Positions 1 to 7,741 of a DNA stretch of 64,000 bases are shown in pieces. A program made the position numbers and the translations under genes. The notes under the pieces are model-generated. The model was not told the DNA's origin. It searched no databases and worked only from the letters and a program-made list of their open reading frames with translations. Source of the DNA: Pseudomonas sp. S35 (lineage in GTDB: Bacteria > Pseudomonadota > Gammaproteobacteria > Pseudomonadales > Pseudomonadaceae); assembly GCF_009866765.1 (NCBI RefSeq), contig NZ_CP019431.1:3410001-3474000 (forward strand), given 5' to 3'. How positions within the stretch are numbered: position 1 is the stretch's first letter; each line of letters begins with the position of its first letter.

Positions 1-2
1 TG

Positions 3-182
3 TCCTACGACATCAGCCAGGCCCTCACCCTGACCTTGGGCGGCAACAATATTTTCGACAGCTACCCGGACAAGATCGACGTGGCCAACCGTTTTGTCGG
101 CGGGCGCGTGGCCTACCAGAGCATCTCACCGGCCGGTGCCGAAGGCGCCTTCTACTACGTGAAAGCCGACTACCGCTTCTGA
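3..182 (+). CDS. TonB-dependent receptor, C-terminal fragment
   Basis: This is the last 59 codons of a gene that begins left of the window. The translation contains a GGNNIFDSYPDK stretch followed by alternating aromatic strands, and ends in ADYRF, that is, with a terminal Phe as in outer-membrane beta-barrels. The (N)NIFD.YPDK pattern is the usual penultimate-strand signature of TonB-dependent receptors. The stop lies 20 bases before the aldolase gene, so it is probably the preceding gene of the same locus. The ligand cannot be judged from this fragment. Confidence 0.8.
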   Translation, partial: SYDISQALTLTLGGNNIFDSYPDKIDVANRFVGGRVAYQSISPAGAEGAFYYVKADYRF

Positions 183-201
183 CCCCCAACAAGGAGTTCC
201 C

Positions 202-861
202 ATGAGCTTTGATCCTGTGCGTTTTACCCAAGCCTTCGAGCATGACTTTGCCCTGGCCAAGCAGTTGCTGATCAAGCATCAGGTGCTGTCGGCCAATGAG
301 GCGGGGAATATCAGCCTGCGTCTGCCCGGCCAGGAGCGGCTGGTGATTGCCTCGCTGAGCGGGCTCGACAGCGGCGTGGCCGCGATTGTGGATTTCGATT
401 TGCAGCACAGCCAGGGCAGCCTGACGGACAACCTCAAGGAAGTAGCAGCGCTGCACGTGGCGATCTACCGCGAGCGGCCCCAAGTGAATGCGGTGATTCA
501 TACGCACTCACCGTATCTGACGGCGTTTGCGATTGCGGGGCGGCCGTTGCGCGCCCATGCCACGCAGTTGCTGGGGGTTCTGGATGAGGATCAGGAAATT
601 CCGCTGACCGCCTGGGGCCCGCGTTACGCGCCGGAGCCGGTAGTGGCGGCGTTGCGTGAGCATCCCCGGGCGCCGGCGGCTCTTTTAGCCAACCACGGTC
701 CATTTGCCTGGTCGGAACGCGATGTGCTCGCGGCCACCCGGTTGCTGGTGAACCTTGAAGAGGCCGCCTACCTGACGTTCCTGGCGCAGCAACTGGGCAG
801 CCCGCAGCCGTTTCCCAGCGGTGCGGCTCAGCGCTCGCGGCTGGGGTGGAGTGCGACATGA
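202..861 (+). CDS. class II aldolase/adducin-family protein
   Basis: 219 residues, the normal size for the class II aldolase/adducin fold (fuculose-1-phosphate aldolase, MtnB and relatives). The metal site is visible as HTHS around residues 97-100 and a later NHGPFAW histidine near residue 155. An AAGNIS/EAGNISLR-type stretch near residue 32 fits the phosphate-binding loop. Enzymes of this family do retro-aldol cleavage or dehydration of sugar phosphates, or decarboxylation, in the cytoplasm; the substrate is unknown here. The start has a strong AAGGAG site. Its stop overlaps the start of the binding-protein gene (ATGA at 858-861), so it is in one operon with an ABC importer and C-S lyase genes. 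A link to sulfur compounds is inference. Confidence 0.8.
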   Translation: MSFDPVRFTQAFEHDFALAKQLLIKHQVLSANEAGNISLRLPGQERLVIASLSGLDSGVAAIVDFDLQHSQGSLTDNLKEVAALHVAIYRERPQVNAVIHTHSPYLTAFAIAGRPLRAHATQLLGVLDEDQEIPLTAWGPRYAPEPVVAALREHPRAPAALLANHGPFAWSERDVLAATRLLVNLEEAAYLTFLAQQLGSPQPFPSGAAQRSRLGWSAT

Positions 862-1799
862 GTGATTTGCTCACTGACACACTGCGGTTCAAATGTGGGA
901 GGGACGATGCGACGATTCGACTTGCTCCCGATAGCGGTCTATCGGTGTACATATCCATTGCTGCGGTAACGGCGGCCTTACGGCACACCCGTTGGGTGCT
1001 GGCCGCGTTTCTCGCAGTCTGTGCGCTTCCCGCGCACGCCGAAGCTTTACTCGAACGCGCCCAATCCCGAGGCACGCTCAATGTGTGCACCAGTGATGAG
1101 TTCCCACCGTTCAAGACCCTTGATGCCCAAGGCCGTCCCAGCGGGCTGATCATGGATTTGATTGTTGATCTGAAGCAGCAGTTGTCGGCTCGCGTCGGGC
1201 AGCCGCTGAAGCTTTCGTTGGTGCAGGTCAATCCACTGAATCGCTTGTTGTTTCTCGACCAGGGGCGTTGCGAGGTGTTGGTGACGTCGCTGTTGGACAC
1301 GCCGGCCCGGCGTCGTGAAGTGGACTTTGCCAGCCCAGGGTTTTATAGCTCGGCGGCCACGGTGTTTGCACCGAAAAGTACGCGGGTGCCCGATTGGGAA
1401 AGCCTGCGCGGCAAGACGCTCTGCGCGCCCGCCACGAGTGTGTGGGTACGGCCGTTTGAAAGCCGCTATGGCGTGCAGTTCGCATCGTTCAACGGTACCG
1501 CCGAGGTGCGCAAGGCGGTGACGGACAGCCGCTGCCTGGGCGCGATGGGCGACGACGCGTTGTACAGCGCCCTCGCCCGCCAGCCGGAATGGGCCGACTA
1601 CGAGGTCAAGCTACCGGGCCAGGAACCAGCGCCGTGGGGGATTGCCTTGCGCAAGGGCCAGCCCGCGTTGTTGGCGGCGGTGTCGAGCATTGTCGAGGGC
1701 TGGCATGCCAATGGGCTGATCATCGAATTGGAGCAGCGTTACGGCCTGGCGCCGAATGCCTGGGTCGCGCAGCAGCATGCGCAGGCCCAGCATGAATGA
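858..1799 (+). CDS. ABC transporter periplasmic binding protein, family 3 (polar amino-acid type), with odd N-terminus
   Basis: About 313 residues. After a hydrophobic export signal (WVLAAFLAVCALPAHA, about residues 46-61) comes the family 3 solute-binding fold: LNVCTSDEFPPFKTLD, then VDFASPGFYSS, LRGKTLCAPATSVW and a helix ending near QRYGLAPNAW. It should deliver a small amino-acid-like ligand to the two permeases that follow. ATG 858 has GGAG six bases upstream and overlaps the aldolase stop. About 40 residues precede the signal peptide, and they are encoded by a repeat element (866-985). This is unusual, and GTG 945 inside the element is a possible shorter start. The end overlaps the next gene by 8 bases. 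Confidence 0.82.
   Translation: MSDLLTDTLRFKCGRDDATIRLAPDSGLSVYISIAAVTAALRHTRWVLAAFLAVCALPAHAEALLERAQSRGTLNVCTSDEFPPFKTLDAQGRPSGLIMDLIVDLKQQLSARVGQPLKLSLVQVNPLNRLLFLDQGRCEVLVTSLLDTPARRREVDFASPGFYSSAATVFAPKSTRVPDWESLRGKTLCAPATSVWVRPFESRYGVQFASFNGTAEVRKAVTDSRCLGAMGDDALYSALARQPEWADYEVKLPGQEPAPWGIALRKGQPALLAAVSSIVEGWHANGLIIELEQRYGLAPNAWVAQQHAQAQHE
866..985. repeat. REP-type intergenic repeat fused to the 5' end of a gene
   Basis: The segment holds the AAATGTGGGAGG ... CTTGCTCCCGATAGC arms and the adjoining CTATCGGTGTACATATCC piece that I recognise as a common intergenic repeat of P. fluorescens genomes. The 13-mer ACTGACACACTGC (873-885) recurs exactly at 9283-9295. Here the element lies inside the open frame of the binding-protein gene. 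Its outer limits are approximate. Confidence 0.65.
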
Positions 1800-2529
1800 G
1801 GTCAGCCTGCGCCTGTGGCTGGAGCAACACGGCCTGTCGCTGAGTATCGTCTGGGACCCGATGGACCGTCAGCGCTTTTTGCTGGGCCTGGGGCTGACGT
1901 TGCTGTTGTCCCTGGCGAGTATCGCGCTGTCGTTGTTGATCGGCGTCGTCGGCGCCGCCGGCCTGGGTTCGCGCCAAGGGTTGTGGCGCGGCATCAGCGG
2001 TGCGTACGTGGCGCTGTTTCGCAACACGCCGCTGTTGGTCCAGCTGTTCTTTTTCTACTTCGGCGTCGGGGCGCTGTTGCCGCTGGTGGACGGTGTGCGC
2101 CTGCTCAACGGCACGCAGTGGGCAATCATCGTGATTGCCCTGCACAGCGGCGCGTTCCAGGCGGTCAACCTGCGCGCCGGGATCGATGCGGTACCACGCG
2201 CCACCCGCCAGGCAGCCGCTGCCCTGGGTATGCAAGAACCTACGGTGCTGCGCCATATCGTGCTGCCGCTGGCACTGCGCAACAGCCTGCCGGCGATGGG
2301 CAATACGGTGGTGCAGACCATCAAATCGACCTCGGTTGCCTACGCGATTGCGGTGCCGGAGTTGCTCTATGCGAGCAACCGGATCTGGTCCGACAACTTC
2401 AACGTGGCCGAGATGATGCAAGTGCTGTTGCTGGTTTGGCTGTTGCTGATCGGTCTGAGCAGTTGGCTGTTGCGCCGCCTGGAAAACCACCTGCGCCTGC
2501 CCGGTCAGGAGCTGCCGAATGCTGCCTGA
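1792..2529 (+). CDS. amino-acid ABC transporter permease (HisM/GlnP type), first subunit
   Basis: 245 residues with several hydrophobic helices and the binding-protein-dependent permease signature: GLGLTLLLSLASIALS, FRNTPLLVQLFFFYFGVG, then EAA-type loop residues around RQAAAALGMQEP and the ALRNSLPAMGN segment that contacts the ATPase. It forms the inner-membrane channel with the next gene. ATG 1792 overlaps the preceding stop by 8 bases, and the end overlaps the next permease by 11 bases. The gene for the ATP-binding subunit is not found between 1 and 8938, so it may lie left of the window or elsewhere. Confidence 0.9.
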   Translation: MNEVSLRLWLEQHGLSLSIVWDPMDRQRFLLGLGLTLLLSLASIALSLLIGVVGAAGLGSRQGLWRGISGAYVALFRNTPLLVQLFFFYFGVGALLPLVDGVRLLNGTQWAIIVIALHSGAFQAVNLRAGIDAVPRATRQAAAALGMQEPTVLRHIVLPLALRNSLPAMGNTVVQTIKSTSVAYAIAVPELLYASNRIWSDNFNVAEMMQVLLLVWLLLIGLSSWLLRRLENHLRLPGQELPNAA

Positions 2530-3196
2530 ACCTTCACCACTGATGCTGCTGTGGCAGTGGGCGCCGGCGCTGCTGCAAGGCTTTGGCCTGAACATCCTGA
2601 TGGGCGTCACGGCGATGCTGGTGGCGACCGTCCTCGGCGTCCTGCTCGGCAGCCTGCAGGTGAGCCCCCATGCGCACCTGCGCCGGGGTGCCGGGCACAT
2701 CAGCCGTTTGCTGCGCAACCTGCCGTGGCTGGTGGTGATGTTCTACGTGGCCTACCTGCTGCCCTACGAAGTGCAGTGGGCCGGGCGCTGGTGGCAGTTG
2801 CCGGACTGGCTGAAGGTCGCGCTGGGCCTGGCGCTGCCTGCCATCGGCTACGTCTCGGAGATTGTGCGCGGCGGCGTCTACGCGGTGCCGTCGGGCCAAT
2901 GGGAAGCGGCCCAGGCCTTGGGGTTGCGCCACGCCCAGGCGCTGCGCTACGTGATCGTCCCGCAGACCCTGCCGAGCCTGGTGGCGCCGTGGATGAACCT
3001 GTATTGCGCGGTGACCATGTCCACCTCACTGGCCAACCTGCTCGGGGTGGAAGAGTTGATGACCACCCTGCAGTCGCACCTCTCCAGCCAATTGCGCAAC
3101 GACCTGCTGCTGCCCGCCTACGGCTTGGTGTTTGTCGCGTTCTTTCTCTACATCTACCCCCTTTCACGCTGGGCCAAGCGGCTGGAACGCCGATGA
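2519..3196 (+). CDS. amino-acid ABC transporter permease, second subunit
   Basis: 225 residues of the same permease family: GFGLNILMGVTAMLVATVLG, LLRNLPWLVVMFYVAYLLP, and an EAA loop at QWEAAQALGLRHAQALRYVIVPQ. It pairs with the preceding permease. The start codon lies inside the previous gene, and the stop overlaps the ATG of the C-S lyase gene at 3193, which shows translational coupling from importer to enzyme. Two different permeases are the norm for polar amino-acid importers such as those for cystine or arginine. Confidence 0.9.
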   Translation: MLPEPSPLMLLWQWAPALLQGFGLNILMGVTAMLVATVLGVLLGSLQVSPHAHLRRGAGHISRLLRNLPWLVVMFYVAYLLPYEVQWAGRWWQLPDWLKVALGLALPAIGYVSEIVRGGVYAVPSGQWEAAQALGLRHAQALRYVIVPQTLPSLVAPWMNLYCAVTMSTSLANLLGVEELMTTLQSHLSSQLRNDLLLPAYGLVFVAFFLYIYPLSRWAKRLERR

Positions 3197-4398
3197 GCCT
3201 TTCGACGAGAACCACCACCATGCGCGACGACACCTTGCTGACCCACCTCGGCCGTGATCCGGCCAACCATGCCGGCACCGTCAACACCCCGGTGTATCGC
3301 AGCTCTACGTTTATCTGGCCCGACACCAGCACCCTGGCGAACCACCTGCAACAGGCCGATGACCCGCACTACCGAGGCCACGTCTACGGGCGCAACGGCA
3401 ACCCCACCACCGCCGCGTTCGAAGACGCCGTGGCTGAGCTGGAAGGCGGCTTTCGCGGGCTGATCATGCCCAGCGGCCTGGCGGCGATTGTCGGCGCAGT
3501 ACTGGCGGTGGCGCGGGCCGGCGACCATATCCTGGTCACCGACAACTGCTACTGGCACGCACGCCAGGTATTCGACCAGATCCTGCCGCGCTACGGCATC
3601 CAGGCCAGCTATTTCACGCCAATGCTCGGCGCGGATATCGCCGGGCTGCTGCGCCCGAATACGCGCCTGGTGTATGCCGAGGCGCCCGGCTCCAGCACCT
3701 TCGAAGTGCAGGATATTCCCGCCCTCGCCCGTGCGGCCCACGCCCAGGGCGCGCTGCTGATGCTCGATAACACCTGGGCCACGCCGCTGTTCTTCAAGGC
3801 GTTTGAACACGGCGTGGACATCTCGATTCACGCTGCCACCAAATACCTGGTGGGCCACAGCGACGCCATGCTCGGGGTGATTGTCACCACGCAGGCGCTT
3901 TACGCCGGCGTGCGCGAAACCGTGCGCCAGTTGGGTTACATCGCCAGTGCCGACGACGCCTACCTGGGCCTGCGTGGCCTGCGCACCCTCGGCGTGCGCC
4001 TGCGCCAGCACGAGCGCTCGGCGCTCACGGTTGCGCAGTGGTTGCTACAACGCCCGGAAGTCGCCCAAGTGCTGCACCCGGCCTTACCGGGCGCGACGGG
4101 ACACGCGGTGTTCAAGCGCGACTTCCTCGGTTCCACCGGCCTGTTCGGCGTGGTGCTCCACCCGATCTCGGCAGCGCAAACCAAGGCCTTTCTCGACAGC
4201 CTGCAGCTGTTCGCCATGGGCGCCAGTTGGGGCGGTTTCGAAAGCCTGATCCGCCAGCAACAACGCCATCCTTCGGCACAGATTGAACCCGGCGTATTGC
4301 TGCGCCTGCATGTGGGCCTTGAAGCGGTCGAGGACCTGATCGCCGACCTGCAACAAGGCCTGGAACACCTGAACGTCACCCCAAGGAGTCTGCCATGA
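3193..4398 (+). CDS. PLP-dependent C-S lyase, cystathionine beta-lyase-like
   Basis: 401 residues, the usual size for the Cys/Met-metabolism PLP family. Visible motifs are RSSTFIWPD, YGRNGNPT (phosphate-binding Tyr/Arg loop), the GLIMPSGLAAI cofactor loop, LDNTWATPLFF with the pyridine-binding Asp, and the Schiff-base lysine in HAATKYLVGHSD (about Lys217). The family cleaves C-S bonds of cystathionine or cysteine conjugates to give a thiol, pyruvate and ammonia. The start overlaps the permease stop, and its own stop overlaps the start of the DszB-like gene. That context suggests a role in degrading an imported sulfur amino acid or cysteine conjugate rather than methionine synthesis. The product call is firm at family level only. 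Confidence 0.85.
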   Translation: MSLSTRTTTMRDDTLLTHLGRDPANHAGTVNTPVYRSSTFIWPDTSTLANHLQQADDPHYRGHVYGRNGNPTTAAFEDAVAELEGGFRGLIMPSGLAAIVGAVLAVARAGDHILVTDNCYWHARQVFDQILPRYGIQASYFTPMLGADIAGLLRPNTRLVYAEAPGSSTFEVQDIPALARAAHAQGALLMLDNTWATPLFFKAFEHGVDISIHAATKYLVGHSDAMLGVIVTTQALYAGVRETVRQLGYIASADDAYLGLRGLRTLGVRLRQHERSALTVAQWLLQRPEVAQVLHPALPGATGHAVFKRDFLGSTGLFGVVLHPISAAQTKAFLDSLQLFAMGASWGGFESLIRQQQRHPSAQIEPGVLLRLHVGLEAVEDLIADLQQGLEHLNVTPRSLP

Positions 4399-5429
4399 GC
4401 CACACACTGCCCACCCACTACAGCATTTGCCCGCTGCTGGTCGCGTCGAATATCGCCGTGGAACTCGGCTGGCTGGATGAGGAATACCAGCGCGTCGGTG
4501 CCGAAGCGATCTACCTGCGCTCGCTGCCCGACAACCAGGGCTGGCTGCCGCACTTCACCCATGCCGAGTCCCGGCTGATTCGCGATGGCGGCGCCGTGCC
4601 CGCACTGTGGGCCCGCGCCGACCAGGCCGACACGTTGCTGGTGGCCACCACTGCGACCCAGCGCGCCGGGCAGATTGTGGTGCGCGCCGACGGGCGTATC
4701 CGCCAGGTCGCCGACCTGTTCGGCAAACGTATCGGCGTGCCGGTCAGCCGCAACAAGGCGCGGGTGGATGTGCTCAAGGCACTGGCCGAACACGGCTTGT
4801 TCAATGCCTTGCAACTGGCGGGGCTCGAGCCGTCGCAGGTGCGCTTGATCGAGTTGGAGGACGAAGGCGACCCCCACACCTTGCAGGCCGCCGTGCGCCC
4901 TTCGGCGTTCTGGGCGCAATTGCATGGCCTGCACGGCAAGCCGGGCCAGGAAGTCCGCGCATTGGCTGAAGGCCGCGTCGACGCGGTGCACATCGCCGCC
5001 GGGCACGTGCCGGCGCTGCTCGCCAGCGGTGAATTCACGGTGATCGAAGACCTGGAACGCTACCCCGACTGGACCCTGAAAAACCACAACGGCCCTTACG
5101 CCACCACCGTCAACCGCGCCTTTGCCGAAGAACATCCGCAGGTGATCGTGGCGTTCCTGCGCGCAGCAATCCGCGCCGGGCGCTGGATCAACCAGCACCG
5201 CGATGCGGCCGCGCAGTTGTTCACCCGCGTGACGTTCCTGCCGGATGCCGGGTTTATCCGCCAGGCCATCGCCGAGCTGGATTTCGTGCCGCAACTGGGC
5301 CCGCAGAACCTCGCGGCCCTGGAGCTGAAAAAGGATTTCCTGGTGCAACGCGGTTTCTTGCAGAACGACTTCAGCGTGCATGAGTGGGCCCAGCCCGACT
5401 TCCTCGCCCAGGCCCACGCCGGGCTCTGA
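4395..5429 (+). CDS. DszB-like putative sulfinate desulfinase (periplasmic-binding-protein fold, no signal peptide)
   Basis: 344 residues with no export signal, so it is probably cytoplasmic. The fold looks like a nitrate/sulfonate binding protein, but it matches remembered features of 2'-hydroxybiphenyl-2-sulfinate desulfinase (DszB): YSICP with Cys12 (DszB Cys27), HFTH with His53 (His60), Arg63 ten residues later followed by DGG (Arg70 and the Gly pair), then a FGKRIGVP segment and a C-terminal FLVQRGFLQNDF...EWAQPDFL block. The His-Arg spacing is the same as in DszB. DszB hydrolyses an aryl sulfinate to release sulfite. AAGGAG precedes the start, which overlaps the C-S lyase stop. Automated annotation would probably call it an ABC binding protein. 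Confidence 0.65.
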   Translation: MSHTLPTHYSICPLLVASNIAVELGWLDEEYQRVGAEAIYLRSLPDNQGWLPHFTHAESRLIRDGGAVPALWARADQADTLLVATTATQRAGQIVVRADGRIRQVADLFGKRIGVPVSRNKARVDVLKALAEHGLFNALQLAGLEPSQVRLIELEDEGDPHTLQAAVRPSAFWAQLHGLHGKPGQEVRALAEGRVDAVHIAAGHVPALLASGEFTVIEDLERYPDWTLKNHNGPYATTVNRAFAEEHPQVIVAFLRAAIRAGRWINQHRDAAAQLFTRVTFLPDAGFIRQAIAELDFVPQLGPQNLAALELKKDFLVQRGFLQNDFSVHEWAQPDFLAQAHAGL

Positions 5430-5450
5430 CGCCTCAACCAAGGATGAACC

Positions 5451-7739
5451 ATGATTGCTCAGTACCGTAAAACCCTGCTCGCCAGCCTGCTGCTGGCCGA
5501 CTCCACGTGGGCCGCGCAAACCGCCAGTTCCACCGAACCGCAACTGAGCAAAGTCGAGGTGGTCGGTGCACGCGTCACCGAAGCCAGCGCTGCCATCGGC
5601 GAAGACAAGATCAGCAATACCCTGAGCATCTCGCACCAGGCACTGCTGTCGGCGCCGGCGGGCACCTCGGGCCTGAAAATGCTCGAAGCGCTGCCGGGCT
5701 TCAACGTGCAGGTCAACGATGCGTTGGGCTTGTACGAGTTCGGCAACTCGGTGTTCGTGCGGGCGTTCAACTTGCAGCAGATCGGCTTCTCCATCGACGG
5801 CGTGCCGTTGGGCCGTACCGACCAGTTTGGCGGCAGCCCGATCTACCGCTACGTCGACAACGAAAACACCGAACGCGTGACGGCCTCTACCGGCGCCGGC
5901 GATGTCTCGCAATCGGGCTACGCATCATTGGGCCCGTACGTGGATTACCAAACCAGCAACCCTACCGTAGAGCCGGGTGTGAGCCTGTCTTACACCCTGG
6001 GCAGCGACAGCCTGCGGCGCAGCTTCGTCAAGCTGCAAAGCGGCGAATACCAAGGTCTGTCGGCGTATTTCAGCCGCTCGAAAATCGACGGCGACCTGTG
6101 GCGCGGGCCCGGTACCATCGACCGCGAACACCTGGAAGCCAAGGTGCGTTATCGCTTTGGCGATCGCGATGAGGTATGGCTGCGCGCGGTGCACAATTCG
6201 TTCTACGACTATGACTCGCCCTACGTGAGCATCGCCCAGTACGACGGCAGCGCCAATGATCTCTTCGGGCGTTCGGGCCGTTATTTCGCCTACCTCGACA
6301 GCCTGCCCGATCTGCCTGAGACAGTCCCCGGCGTGCGCTACAGCAACACCGGCTACAACCAGTTCTACAAGCAAGCGGTGAACCAGCGCCGCGACACCCT
6401 GTACAGCCTGGGTGGCCAGTTCGAGATTCGCCCGGACCTGCTCAACTACACCACCCTGTACTACGAAGCCAAGAAGGGCTTTGGCGTGTCGCCCGAGGCC
6501 TACGCCACGTCCCTGGCGCTGCACAATGCCCAGAGCAACGTAGACGGATTGTTCGCGCCCAAGGGCGTGCAATACGGGCTGTCGTCCTTGAGCGGCCACC
6601 GTTTTGGCGGGCGTACCGGGCTGCAATGGGAGGTGGGTCAACACCAGATCGATACCGGGCTGTGGGCAGAGACCGATGTGTTCAACCGCCAGCAGGGCCG
6701 CTACAACCTCACCGATGGTAGCCCGGCCGGCGAGCCGCTGTTCAATGAGCCGGTGCACCTGCAAGGGGATTTCAGCTCCACGCGCAATTCGTTGCAGTAC
6801 CACCTCAAGGACACCTGGACCCTGCTCGATGATCGCCTGCGCCTGCAGTTCGGCTTCAAGAGCCTGAACCTCAAGTACCGCATCGAGGGCTATCGCAACG
6901 CCGGCGACTACATCAACAACCGCCAGCCGCGTCTGAGCACCCAATGGAACGACGCGTTCCTACCCCAGGCCGGGTTGGTCTACAACCTCACCGACGATAC
7001 CCAGGTGTTCGCCTCCTACTCGGAAAACATGGCCCTGCCCCGTGGCGCCGACGATATCTTCCGCGCTGCCAGCCCCAGTGCACCGCCACCGGATGCCGAA
7101 CGGGCGAAGAACTACGAGGTGGGTTATCGCATCAACCGTCCGACCTTCAACGCCGCCTGGGCGCTGTACCGCACCGACTTCGATAACCGCCTGCAAGCCT
7201 TCGCCTCGGCGGTGCCTGGCAGCAGCCAAGTGGAAACCTATTACCAGAACGTCGGCAAGGTGCAGGCTTACGGCACGGAGTTGAGCGGCCAATGGAAGCC
7301 GCCGATCCTGGCCGATAAGGTGGTGCTCAACGGCAACCTGACCTACAACAAATCCACCTTCCAGAACGATGCCGCCGGCCTGTCGATCCGCGACAACGAT
7401 GTACCCGACAGCCCGCGCTGGCTGGCCCAGGCCGGGGTCACTTACGAGTTGGCGCCGTGGGCCTTGCTGAACTTTTCCGCACGCTACATCGGCGAGCGCT
7501 ACAGCAATTTCACCAACAGCGAATCGGTGCCCGGCTACACCCTGTACAACGCCTACCTGGACCTGGGCGGCGAGCGCGTGCATTACGGCCCGCTGAAAAA
7601 CGTCAAGCTGCGCTTCAACGTCGACAACCTGTTCGACAAGGACTACTTGGGCTACATCCTCACCAGCACCAGCGGCCCCGCCGTATTCCGACCGGGCTCG
7701 CCGCGCACCTTCCAAAGCACCTTGAGCATGGAGTTCTGA
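5451..7739 (+). CDS. TonB-dependent outer-membrane receptor
   Basis: 762 residues. A short signal peptide (to about residue 22, STWAAQTASS) is followed by the plug domain: VEVVGARVTEAS, MLEALPGFNVQVNDALGL, VFVRAFNLQQIGFSIDGVPLG and ENTERVTASTGAG. A 22-stranded barrel region follows, with the NVDNLFDKDYLGY box and a terminal Phe (STLSMEF). There is no extra N-terminal signalling domain. It lies 21 bases after the DszB-like gene and 2 bases before the dipeptidase gene, so it belongs to the same transcription unit. It probably brings the substrate of this locus across the outer membrane. The ligand is unknown; a metal chelate or sulfur compound is inferred from its neighbours. Confidence 0.9.
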   Translation: MIAQYRKTLLASLLLADSTWAAQTASSTEPQLSKVEVVGARVTEASAAIGEDKISNTLSISHQALLSAPAGTSGLKMLEALPGFNVQVNDALGLYEFGNSVFVRAFNLQQIGFSIDGVPLGRTDQFGGSPIYRYVDNENTERVTASTGAGDVSQSGYASLGPYVDYQTSNPTVEPGVSLSYTLGSDSLRRSFVKLQSGEYQGLSAYFSRSKIDGDLWRGPGTIDREHLEAKVRYRFGDRDEVWLRAVHNSFYDYDSPYVSIAQYDGSANDLFGRSGRYFAYLDSLPDLPETVPGVRYSNTGYNQFYKQAVNQRRDTLYSLGGQFEIRPDLLNYTTLYYEAKKGFGVSPEAYATSLALHNAQSNVDGLFAPKGVQYGLSSLSGHRFGGRTGLQWEVGQHQIDTGLWAETDVFNRQQGRYNLTDGSPAGEPLFNEPVHLQGDFSSTRNSLQYHLKDTWTLLDDRLRLQFGFKSLNLKYRIEGYRNAGDYINNRQPRLSTQWNDAFLPQAGLVYNLTDDTQVFASYSENMALPRGADDIFRAASPSAPPPDAERAKNYEVGYRINRPTFNAAWALYRTDFDNRLQAFASAVPGSSQVETYYQNVGKVQAYGTELSGQWKPPILADKVVLNGNLTYNKSTFQNDAAGLSIRDNDVPDSPRWLAQAGVTYELAPWALLNFSARYIGERYSNFTNSESVPGYTLYNAYLDLGGERVHYGPLKNVKLRFNVDNLFDKDYLGYILTSTSGPAVFRPGSPRTFQSTLSMEF

Positions 7740-7741
7740 AC

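Noticed and set aside
3960..5912. 650-codon open frame on the minus strand
   Set aside because: It is antisense to the C-S lyase, DszB-like and receptor genes, has low-complexity composition and no motif. Long antisense frames are expected in GC-rich DNA.
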